From assembly GCF_039539525.1 (NCBI RefSeq), contig NZ_BAABDH010000106.1, forward strand, positions 19,966-83,965: a DNA stretch of 64,000 bases, read 5' to 3'. Numbering within the stretch: the stretch's first letter is position 1; every line of letters begins with the position of its first letter. This document shows positions 57,150 through 64,000 of this stretch, piece after piece. Origin of the DNA: Hymenobacter algoricola (GTDB lineage Bacteria; Bacteroidota; Bacteroidia; Cytophagales; Hymenobacteraceae). The notes under the pieces were generated by a model, which searched no databases, was not told the origin of the DNA, and was given only the letters and a program-made list of their open reading frames with translations. The translations under genes were made by a program, and so were the position numbers.

Positions 57150-60100
57150 GTGCCCACTCCCGAATCCCGCTCTATCTGGCGCAGCCCCCTGCTGCTGCTG
57201 GGCCTGCTGGCCGTCCTGGCGACGGCGCTGGCCGGCTACCATTATTTCACCGGCGACGACTACACGCTGCGGGTGCAGGAAGTCACCCAGCTTCAGGCCG
57301 TGCCCATTGTGGTGCAGCAGGTGTGGGTGGGCCTCGATGCGCTGCCCGTGCGCGCCAACGCCTATTTGGCCACCCAGACCCACGACGTCAGCGGCCCCTT
57401 CGTACGGGTCGACGCCGCGGCGGCTCTGTTGGGGCTGCTGGCCGTGTGCCTGGCCTACTTCCTGGCCCTCATCAGCGCCCTGCCCCGCGCCGCCTTCGTG
57501 GCGGGCATGGCCCTGCTGATCTTCCTGCTCATGTCGCTCAACGTCGACCTGCTCGGCCTCATCGACGCGCGGCAGCAGTATTTTCTGATCGGGGTGCTGC
57601 TCATGCTCGGCCTGCCAGCTTTTGTGTTCCACGCCTTCCAGACCGAGGTGCCCTTCTGGCAGCGCTTGCTGGTTTTCGGGGTACTAGTCGCGGGGCTGAG
57701 TACGTTTATCTTCCTGCGCAGCACCTACCCGGCTACTACCACGGCCCTGCACTTGGTAAGCTTTGCCACGGGCAGCGGCGCCATTATCGTGGCGCTGCTG
57801 GTGCTGTGGGTGGGCTTCGAGAATATCCAGGGCCTGCTGTGGTTTAACACCCAGGCCGAAAACCCGGGCAGCCGCTTCGGCCTGCTGCCCTTCGTGCTGG
57901 CCAGTGGCCTGTACCTGGGCATGCTGCTGCTCTACTACTGGAACAACGGCGAAGTTTTCATTCTGCCCAACGTGCGCCTCGAGCCGTTTGTGCTGCTGCT
58001 GCCCGCCGTAGCGGTAGGCTGGCTCAGCCTGCGCCGGCGGGCCACTACTTACGCCACCTGGGTGCCCTACTGGCCCGCTGCGGCCCACCTCTACCTGATT
58101 CTGACTATCCTGGGGGCCGGCTTTCTGGGCTATGCCTTTGCCACGGCCAATGATCCGCTGCTCACCGCCGGCCGCGACTTCACCGCCCTGGCCCTGCTGA
58201 TGTGCGGCACTGCCTTTCTGATTTACGTGCTGGTCAACTTCGCGCCCCTCATCAAGCAGCGGCTGCGGGTGTACCGGGTGGTGTACGAACCCCGGCGGCT
58301 GCCTTTCTACGTGGTGTACCTGCTGGCGCTGGCCGGAATCTTTGCGGTGGAGCTGCGCAACAACTTCTTCGTGCTGGATCAGGTAAAGGCGGGCTACTAC
58401 ATCAACCTGGGCGACCTGACCCGTCTGCAGAGTGAGCAACAGCCCGGCGCCGATGCCCTGGCCCTGCTGGCGGAGCGCTACTACGCCGAAAGCGACGTGC
58501 TCGACTTTCACAACCACCGCGCCAGCTGGGGCCGGGCGGCGCTGTACCGGTTTCGGCAGCAGCGCCAGAATGAGATAAATGCGCTGCGCCGCGCCCAGAG
58601 CCGGATGCCGGCCGAGAAAATCTCCCTGCGCCTGGCCGCCCTGTTCACCGAGCCCACCGATTTCTTCGACCGGCTTCGGCTATTGCGCGAAGGCCTCAAA
58701 ACGGCTCCCGGCAGCGTCCGGCTGACCAGCGACCTGGCCCAGCTTTACACCCGCTCCACCATTACCGACTCGGTCAACTTCTACTTCAACCGGGCCGAAG
58801 CGCTGGCGGCGGGCAATCCAGTGGTGCAGGCCAACCGCCTGGCTTACCTGCTGCAGCTTCAGGATCTGACTACGGCCCAAAAGCTGGTGCAGAGCATCCC
58901 GGCCGGGGCGCAAAACACGGCCTGGCGCAGCAACGACCAACTGTTGCAGCAACTCACCGGAGCCGCCCTGGTGCCCGGCCCCGCAGCGGTGCCCACCGCG
59001 CAGCCCCTGACGGCCGCCACCTTCGCCTGGCTTTACCACGCCGGCCTGCGCCGGGCCGTCCGCGGAGATACCACTCAGCTAAGCCAGATAACCCGGTTGG
59101 CCCAGCGCCCGGCCAACAGTGCTTATGCCGAGCAGCTCACGTTTCTGCGGGCTTTAACTGCTTATTACGGCGGCCGGCCGGCCCGGGCCCAGGACGTGCT
59201 GCTCCCCCTCATGGCCGGTAACACACCCAGCAGTGCCTACTACCAGAACCTGTGGGGGCTCTGGCTGCTGGAGCAAAGTTTGCCGGCGGCAGCCAGCGCC
59301 AGCTTTCAGCAGGCCGCCCGCAACGGCTACCCCGAAGCCTGGCTGTTTCGCGCTTATGCCCAGGCCCTGGCGCTGGCCCCGGACTCAGCCCGGTCTACCG
59401 CTGCCCGGGCCCAGCTCCAGGCCGGACACGACCTGCCCCGCCGGGCCCGGCAATTGCTCGTCGCCCTCGGCCTCGACTTCAACGGGCAGTATGCGCAGGC
59501 CACGGATTCGGTACAGGCCCGGTATCTGGTGCTGCGGGGCAACGAGTTGGCGCCGGAAAGCCTGATTCCGCGGGCGGCGGCGCTGGCAACCCCGGCGGCC
59601 CGCGATGCCGCGCTGCTGGCCCAGATTCCGCGGGCCCTGCGGGTCGGCCAGGCAGCCGCGGTCCAGCAAGCCATTCAGCAGTTTGCTCCCACCCCCGCTA
59701 CCCGTTCGGTGCGGGCTTCGCAGTGGAATGTGCGGCGGGGCCAAGTCTTTGTGCAAGACAAACGGCTAAGTTCTTTGCGTCAGTTGCTGCCAACGGCCTA
59801 TTTCGCCCCCCAGCACCAGGGCTACCGGCTGTATTTCCAAGCCCTGCTGGCCGATGCCGACACCAAGCCGGCTACGGCGCAGTCTTACGCCCGCCTGGTA
59901 AGAGAGGCCCCTTTTCTGGAAGAAGGGGTACTCGCTGCCGCCGCGTTTCACTCCCGCCGCCGCGAATACACCGTTGCGTATAATTATATATTGGATGGAT
60001 TAGCACATAATCCAGAATCAATTGCGTTATTGCAAGCATATGTCCTAGCAGCCATTCCGGCGGGCCTGACCTCCTACACGGCCGCCCCCCTGGAAAAACT

Positions 60101-60197
60101 GCTTCAATTGCTTTCCCCTGGCGAATACCGTACCTTTCATACCCAGTACGAAGCTCAACGCAGCGCTCAGGCTGCTACCGCTGCCCCCTGGAACTAA
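57150..60197 (+). CDS. Large polytopic membrane protein with C-terminal TPR-like region
   Basis: A 1015-residue protein from a GTG at 57150, 9 bases after gatC. Residues about 10-430 hold eleven or twelve hydrophobic segments with a periplasmic loop after the first (GDDYTLRVQEVTQLQAVPI). Residues about 435-1010 are helical, Ala/Leu/Gln-rich and repeat-like (FYFNRAEALAAGNPVVQANR, AYYGGRPARAQDVLLPLM, SASFQQAARNGYPEAWLFRAYAQ), which suggests tetratricopeptide repeats. I know no function for it. Codons 944-967 are strikingly AT-rich compared with the rest. The LolD-like ATPase gene follows 14 bases later. Confidence 0.85.
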   Translation: MPTPESRSIWRSPLLLLGLLAVLATALAGYHYFTGDDYTLRVQEVTQLQAVPIVVQQVWVGLDALPVRANAYLATQTHDVSGPFVRVDAAAALLGLLAVCLAYFLALISALPRAAFVAGMALLIFLLMSLNVDLLGLIDARQQYFLIGVLLMLGLPAFVFHAFQTEVPFWQRLLVFGVLVAGLSTFIFLRSTYPATTTALHLVSFATGSGAIIVALLVLWVGFENIQGLLWFNTQAENPGSRFGLLPFVLASGLYLGMLLLYYWNNGEVFILPNVRLEPFVLLLPAVAVGWLSLRRRATTYATWVPYWPAAAHLYLILTILGAGFLGYAFATANDPLLTAGRDFTALALLMCGTAFLIYVLVNFAPLIKQRLRVYRVVYEPRRLPFYVVYLLALAGIFAVELRNNFFVLDQVKAGYYINLGDLTRLQSEQQPGADALALLAERYYAESDVLDFHNHRASWGRAALYRFRQQRQNEINALRRAQSRMPAEKISLRLAALFTEPTDFFDRLRLLREGLKTAPGSVRLTSDLAQLYTRSTITDSVNFYFNRAEALAAGNPVVQANRLAYLLQLQDLTTAQKLVQSIPAGAQNTAWRSNDQLLQQLTGAALVPGPAAVPTAQPLTAATFAWLYHAGLRRAVRGDTTQLSQITRLAQRPANSAYAEQLTFLRALTAYYGGRPARAQDVLLPLMAGNTPSSAYYQNLWGLWLLEQSLPAAASASFQQAARNGYPEAWLFRAYAQALALAPDSARSTAARAQLQAGHDLPRRARQLLVALGLDFNGQYAQATDSVQARYLVLRGNELAPESLIPRAAALATPAARDAALLAQIPRALRVGQAAAVQQAIQQFAPTPATRSVRASQWNVRRGQVFVQDKRLSSLRQLLPTAYFAPQHQGYRLYFQALLADADTKPATAQSYARLVREAPFLEEGVLAAAAFHSRRREYTVAYNYILDGLAHNPESIALLQAYVLAAIPAGLTSYTAAPLEKLLQLLSPGEYRTFHTQYEAQRSAQAATAAPWN
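59979..60050 (+). other. AT-rich rare-codon island inside the 1015-residue gene
   Basis: These 72 bases have 23 G or C (about 32%), against roughly two thirds in the surrounding gene. The 24 codons are mostly AT-ending (TAT AAT TAT ATA TTG GAT GGA TTA and so on), while the encoded protein continues its helical repeat pattern without interruption. Confidence 0.85.
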
Positions 60198-60211
60198 CCC
60201 CTAGCCCGGAT

Positions 60212-60937
60212 ATGCTACCTCCCGTCATCGAAACCCACGACATTGCCAAGGAATACCAGATGGGCACGGAGCGTATCCACGCCTTGCGGTCAGTCACCAT
60301 CACCATCCAGCGGGGCGAGTACGTGGCCTTCATGGGTCCTTCCGGCTCGGGCAAATCCACGCTGATGAACATCGTCGGCTGCCTGGATACGCCCAGCCGC
60401 GGCAACTACATCCTCAACGGCAAGGACGTAAGCCGTATGTCGGACAACCAGCTGGCCGAGGTGCGCAACAAGGAAATCGGCTTCGTGTTCCAGACCTTCA
60501 ACCTGCTGCCCCGCGCTACTTCCCTCGACAACGTAGCCCTGCCGCTCATTTACGCCGGGTACAGCAAAAGCCAGCGCGAAGAGAAGGCCATGGACGCCCT
60601 GCAAAGCGTAGGGCTGGCCGACCGCGCCAAGCACCGCCCCAATGAGCTTTCCGGCGGCCAGCGCCAGCGCGTCGCCATTGCCCGCGCCCTGGTAAATGAC
60701 CCCAGCATCATCCTGGCTGACGAACCTACGGGTAACCTCGACAGCAAGACCAGCTACGAAATCATGGAGCTGTTTGAGGCCCTGTACGTGAAAGGCAACA
60801 CCATTATTATGGTGACCCACGAAGAAGACATTGCCCGCTACGCCCACCGCATTGTGCGGCTGCGCGACGGGCTGGTGGAGTCGGATATGGCCAACAACGA
60901 CCTGGCCACCCTCCACAATCCGGTGCTGAATGGCTAA
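60212..60937 (+). CDS. ABC transporter ATP-binding protein (LolD/MacB type)
   Basis: A 241-residue ATPase. Seen: Walker A GPSGSGKST, Q loop FVFQTFNLLPRATSLDNVALPLIYAG (typical of the LolD/MacB/FtsE group), signature LSGGQRQRVAIARAL, Walker B IILADEPTGNLDSKTS and a switch His in VTHEEDIARYAHR. Such ATPases drive lipoprotein release or peptide and drug efflux with FtsX-like permeases. No FtsX-type permease is in the window; the upstream 1015-residue protein is not of that type. Confidence 0.94.
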   Translation: MLPPVIETHDIAKEYQMGTERIHALRSVTITIQRGEYVAFMGPSGSGKSTLMNIVGCLDTPSRGNYILNGKDVSRMSDNQLAEVRNKEIGFVFQTFNLLPRATSLDNVALPLIYAGYSKSQREEKAMDALQSVGLADRAKHRPNELSGGQRQRVAIARALVNDPSIILADEPTGNLDSKTSYEIMELFEALYVKGNTIIMVTHEEDIARYAHRIVRLRDGLVESDMANNDLATLHNPVLNG

Positions 60938-60947
60938 AAAACGATGG

Positions 60948-61005
60948 AAATGGTTTGCCGGCGGCTGTTTATTACTTCGGTAAGCAGCCCGCCGGCAAAC
61001 CATTT
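60948..61005 (+). terminator. Hairpin after the ABC ATPase gene
   Basis: AAATGGTTTGCCGGCGGCTG (60948-60967) pairs with CAGCCCGCCGGCAAACCATTT (about 60985-61005) with one bulge, followed by TGCCG. It could be a terminator or an mRNA-stabilising structure; the loop is 17 bases. Confidence 0.6.
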
Positions 61006-61030
61006 TGCCGTTCAGTCATTATTACTGCCT

Positions 61031-61582
61031 ATGAAGATTTACACCAAAACCGGCGACCAAGGCCTGACCTCCCTCATCGGCGGCACCCGCGTCCCCAAAT
61101 CCAGCCTGCGCATCGACTGCTACGGCACTGTGGATGAGCTGAACTCCTACGTGGGCCTGCTGCGCGACCAGGAGGTGAATGCCCCGCGCCGCGACCTGCT
61201 CAAGGAAATTCAGGACCGCCTGTTTACCATGGGGGCGTCCCTGGCTTCGGATCCGGACAAGTCGAAGATGAAAATCCCGGATCTGCACGCCGCCGACGTA
61301 GCCCTGCTCGAGCAGGAAATGGACCGGATGAACGAGGACCTGCCCGAGTTGCGGGTGTTTATTTTGCCGGGAGGGCATCCGTCCGTTTCCTTCGCTCACG
61401 TGGCCCGCTGCGTGTGTCGCCGGGCCGAGCGGCTGGTCATTGCCCTGCAGGCCGAGGCGTTTGTAGCTGAGCTGGTGGCCATTTACCTCAACCGGCTGTC
61501 GGACTATCTTTTCGTGCTGAGCCGGCAGATGGCGCACGATTTGGGAGCCGAGGAGGTTACCTGGAAACCGCGGCTGGCGTAG
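61031..61582 (+). CDS. Cob(I)alamin adenosyltransferase (PduO type)
   Basis: A 183-residue protein that forms adenosylcobalamin from ATP and cob(I)alamin. Seen: MKIYTKTGDQGLTSLIGG at the start (ATP-binding), RIDCYGTVDELNSYVGLLR, LPGGHPSVSFAHVARCVCRRAERL (catalytic Arg residues) and YLNRLSDYLFVLSRQM. From the ATG at 61031 the length is typical. No other cobalamin gene is near. Confidence 0.95.
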   Translation: MKIYTKTGDQGLTSLIGGTRVPKSSLRIDCYGTVDELNSYVGLLRDQEVNAPRRDLLKEIQDRLFTMGASLASDPDKSKMKIPDLHAADVALLEQEMDRMNEDLPELRVFILPGGHPSVSFAHVARCVCRRAERLVIALQAEAFVAELVAIYLNRLSDYLFVLSRQMAHDLGAEEVTWKPRLA

Positions 61583-61646
61583 CCCCGTTTCAGGTTCGTG
61601 CGCCTGTCGTACCTTGCCGTTCCCATCCATTCCCTCTCCCTTCCCT

Positions 61647-62711
61647 ATGCTCGAAACCCTGACCATCCGCACCCAGCGCACTACCGCGTCACGCCTGCAG
61701 CACCTGGACCCCGAACATATCGAATTCGGCAAGATCTTCTCCGACCACATGTTCGCCGTCGACTACCATGACGGCGAGTGGCAGACGCCCCAGATTGTGC
61801 CTTACGGCGATATGGCCGTGAGCCCCGCCAACTCGGCCCTGCACTACGGGCAGGCCATCTTTGAGGGCATGAAAGCCTACAAGAATGCCGACGGCCACAT
61901 TGCCTTGTTCCGCCCGACCGACAACCTGCAGCGCCTCAATGCCTCCGCCGAGCGCATGTGCATGCCGCCGGTACCGGAAGAGCTGTTTATGCAGGGCCTC
62001 AGCCAGCTGATCCGGCTGGATGCCGCCTGGGTACCCAACACTCCCGGCAGTGCCCTCTATATCCGGCCGTTCATGTTTGCTACCGATGGCTTCATCGGCG
62101 TACGCCCCTCCGAATCGTACCGCTTTATGATCTTCACCTGCCCCGTTGGCTTGTACTACAACAAGCCGCTGCGGGTGCGCTTTGAGGACAAGTACGTCCG
62201 CTCGGCCGAAGGCGGCGCCGGCTTTGCCAAAAACGCCGGCAACTACGGCGCGGCCATGTACCCCACCAAGCTGGCCCAGCAGGAAGGCTACAACCAGCTG
62301 ATCTGGACCGATTCGTCGGAGCACCGCTACGTAGAGGAGTCGGGCACGATGAACGCCATCTTTATCATTGATGGCAAAGTGGTAACGCCCGCGCTGAGCA
62401 CTTCTATTCTCGATGGCATCACCCGGCGCAGCGTGCTACAGCTGGCCCGCGACTGGGGCCTGACGGTGGAGGAGCGCAAGGTGTCGGCCACCGAAATCAT
62501 GGCCGCCCAGGCCGCGGGTACTCTGCAGGAAGCCTTTGGCGTCGGCACGGCGGCTACCCTTGCGCCCATATCCGTTATCGGCTACCAGGGCCACGATTAT
62601 GAGCTGCCCACTCCGGGTTCCGACTCGTTTTCCCAGCGCATGAGCGCCGCCCTGAGCGACATCCGCACCGGCGCCGCTCCCGATTCGCACGGCTGGATGG
62701 TGGAAATCTAA
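61647..62711 (+). CDS. ilvE: Branched-chain amino acid aminotransferase
   Basis: A 354-residue PLP enzyme for the last step of Leu, Ile and Val synthesis, of the longer eukaryote-like type (class II, about 355 residues). Seen: HYGQAIFEGMKAYKNADG, LFRPTDNLQRLNASAERMCMP, YIRPFMFATDGFIGV, GFAKNAGNYGAAMYPT with the PLP Lys in FAK, VEESGTMNAIFII and LDGITRRSVLQLARDWG. The ATG at 61647 gives the canonical start. Confidence 0.96.
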   Translation: MLETLTIRTQRTTASRLQHLDPEHIEFGKIFSDHMFAVDYHDGEWQTPQIVPYGDMAVSPANSALHYGQAIFEGMKAYKNADGHIALFRPTDNLQRLNASAERMCMPPVPEELFMQGLSQLIRLDAAWVPNTPGSALYIRPFMFATDGFIGVRPSESYRFMIFTCPVGLYYNKPLRVRFEDKYVRSAEGGAGFAKNAGNYGAAMYPTKLAQQEGYNQLIWTDSSEHRYVEESGTMNAIFIIDGKVVTPALSTSILDGITRRSVLQLARDWGLTVEERKVSATEIMAAQAAGTLQEAFGVGTAATLAPISVIGYQGHDYELPTPGSDSFSQRMSAALSDIRTGAAPDSHGWMVEI

Positions 62712-62729
62712 CCGTTAGTCTTACCCTGT

Positions 62730-62770
62730 ACAACGCCCGCTGCTGGCTCCTGGCCGGTGGCGGGCGTTGT
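62730..62770 (+). terminator. Hairpin after ilvE
   Basis: ACAACGCCCGC and GCGGGCGTTGT form an 11-bp perfect stem around a GC-rich, partly self-pairing loop, followed by GCATTTTCT. Confidence 0.7.
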
Positions 62771-62778
62771 GCATTTTC

Positions 62779-62786
62779 TACCTTTG
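62779..62786 (+). promoter_or_regulatory. -7 element of the prfB promoter
   Basis: TACCTTTG, 37 bases before the prfB ATG. Confidence 0.6.
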
Positions 62787-62823
62787 CCCCGCCAGTTCCC
62801 ATTTTCCATCATCATTTTTCCCC

Positions 62824-63901
62824 ATGACCCAAGATCAGGTTAAGGAGTTGAAAGGCCGCGCTGAGGCCTTGAGGAGGTATCTTTGACTACGATGCGCGTA
62901 AAACCCAGATCGTAGCAGCGGAGCAGCAGACCATGGCCGCCGACTTCTGGGACGATTCCAGGAAGGCGGAAGCGGTGCTGAAAGAAATCAAGTCCATCAA
63001 GATCTGGACCGACGACTACGAAGCCGTGCAGCAGGCGCTGGCCGATACGGAAGTCCTGTTCGACTTTTACCGCGAGGGCGACGTGCCCGCGGCCGAGATG
63101 CAGGCCGACTTCGACGCCACCCAGCAGAAGCTGGAGCAGCTCGAGTTCAAGCGTATGCTCTCCGATGAGGAAGACCAGCTGTCCGCCATCATCGACATCA
63201 ACCCCGGTGCCGGGGGCACCGAAAGCCAGGACTGGGCCGAGATGCTCATGCGCATGTACATCATGTGGGCCGAAAGCCACGGCTTTGGCGTCAAGCAGAT
63301 CAGCTACCAGCCCGGCGAAGGCGCCGGCATCAAGTCCGCGTCGCTGGAAATCGACGGGGATTTTGCCTACGGCTACCTGAAAAGTGAAATCGGGGTGCAC
63401 CGGCTGGTGCGCATGTCGCCTTTTGACAGCAGCGGGCGGCGGCACACCTCGTTTGCCTCCGTGTTTGCCTACCCCGTTATTGACGATACGATTAACATCG
63501 AAATCAACCCGGCCGACATATCCTGGGACACGTTCCGGGCCGGGGGCGCGGGCGGGCAGAACGTGAACAAGGTAGAAACTGCCGTGCGCCTCACCCATGC
63601 CCCGTCGGGTATCATCATTGCCGTGCAGATTGAGCGTAGTCAACTTATGAACAAGGAACACGCGCTGCGGATGCTCAAATCCCGCCTTTACCAGATTGAG
63701 ATGGATAAGCGGCACGCGGAGCGCGATAAGGTGGAGGCCACCAAGAAGCGCATCGACTTTGGTTCCCAGATCCGCAATTACGTGCTGCATCCGTACAAGC
63801 TGATCAAGGATCTGCGTACCGGCATCGAGCGCACTGACGTGCAGAACGTGCTGGACGGCGACCTGGATGAATACATCAAAGGCTTCCTGATGCAGAACTA
63901 G
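62824..63901 (+). CDS. prfB: Peptide chain release factor 2, with programmed +1 frameshift
   Basis: RF2 releases peptides at UGA and UAA. The gene is read as 62824-62883 joined to 62885-63901, giving 358 residues. After 20 codons (ending AGG AGG TAT CTT) an in-frame TGA occurs in the classic slip site CTTTGAC; ribosomes must shift +1 to continue with DYDARKTQIV. AGGAGG just before the slip site is the internal Shine-Dalgarno-like stimulator. Seen further on: SPF motif RMSPFDSSGRRHTSF and GGQ motif GAGGQNVNKVETAVRLTH. Low RF2 should increase shifting, an autoregulatory loop. Confidence 0.97.
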
Positions 63902-64000
63902 GGCGTGTTCTCAATTTAGCCAGAGGGTGATGGCGCGTAGTTGGATAAACGCGGCGTAGGAATCGGCGAGCTTATCGTAGCGCGTGGCCACGCGTCGGAA
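63902..64000 (-). mobile_element. End of an IS5-family-like insertion sequence (truncated by window edge)
   Basis: Directly after the prfB TAG the sequence GGGCGTGTTCTCAATTT looks like an IS terminal inverted repeat, followed by a transposase C-terminus on the minus strand. The other end is outside the window. Confidence 0.7.
63911..64000 (-). CDS. Transposase C-terminus (partial)
   Basis: The last 29 codons and a TGA are visible: FRRVATRYDKLADSYAAF and then IQLRAITLWLN. The RRVATRYDKLA pattern is typical of the C-terminal part of IS5-family (IS427-like) transposases, where the catalytic Glu lies before it. The rest is beyond the window edge, so integrity cannot be judged. Confidence 0.75.
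   Translation of the reverse strand, partial: FRRVATRYDKLADSYAAFIQLRAITLWLN

Noticed and set aside
1..64000. tRNA, rRNA, riboswitch or replication-origin features
   Set aside because: I looked for cloverleaf-like sequences, rRNA fragments and known riboswitch cores and saw none I could support by eye; a covariance-model search would be needed to exclude weak cases.

Overview
The window looks like a chromosomal segment of a GC-rich Bacteroidota bacterium of the order Cytophagales, most probably Hymenobacter or a close relative. The evidence is the alternative complex III / caa3-type oxidase operon, Bacteroidota-type promoters (-7 element TAnnTTTG), starts without Shine-Dalgarno sequences, many short lipoproteins, and repeats that I recall as common in Hymenobacter. 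The genus is inferred; no rRNA lies in the window. I saw no tRNA, rRNA, CRISPR array, prophage or plasmid functions.

Layout. 1-1836: the N-terminal membrane and sensor part of a large signalling protein, cut by the window edge. 1939-19485 (minus strand): one long respiratory block. In transcription order it holds actA-actF (alternative complex III, quinol to cytochrome c), ctaC and ctaD (oxidase subunits II and I), ctaA and ctaB (heme A synthesis), two subunit III genes, subunit IV, sco (copper delivery), a DUF420 membrane protein, a small secreted CxxC protein and a DUF983 protein. A textbook TTTG-N19-TACATTTG promoter precedes actA. The block thus encodes an electron path from menaquinol to oxygen together with its cofactor assembly factors.

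19883-28324 (plus): the ribosomal genes rpsF-rpsR-rplI, a GSCFA-domain protein with a histone H1-like tail, a YyaL/DUF255 protein and priA. 28325-29018 is a gap with no convincing gene. 29019-36556: two convergent lipoproteins around a 58-bp perfect palindrome, a lipoprotein-type methyltransferase, queA, small proteins, a prohibitin-like protein and a ribonuclease D. 36642-41389: the glyoxylate shunt (aceB-aceA, minus) divergent from a RamB/ScfR-like regulator, with a 16-bp palindromic candidate operator between them.

41528-51007: a methyltransferase, mltG, a FadL-type outer-membrane channel paired with a catalytically degenerate SGNH lipoprotein, a GT-C-type membrane protein, dtd, a MazG-like pyrophosphohydrolase, a 9 x 21-bp tandem repeat, comB and gcvT. 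51259-53698: a compact signalling cassette of a free-standing CZB zinc-binding protein, a CHASE3 histidine kinase and a single-domain response regulator. 53863-63901: rnhB, a small acidic protein, a NUDIX hydrolase, a PlsC-type acyltransferase, gatC, a 1015-residue membrane/TPR protein, a LolD-like ATPase, a cobalamin adenosyltransferase, a branched-chain aminotransferase and prfB with its programmed frameshift. An IS5-like transposase end abuts the prfB stop codon and runs off the window.

Most of the window is conserved housekeeping sequence. The least ordinary parts are the SGNH pseudoenzyme/FadL pair, the CZB signalling cassette, the aceB/regulator operator, the exported methyltransferase and the AT-rich codon island inside the 1015-residue gene.
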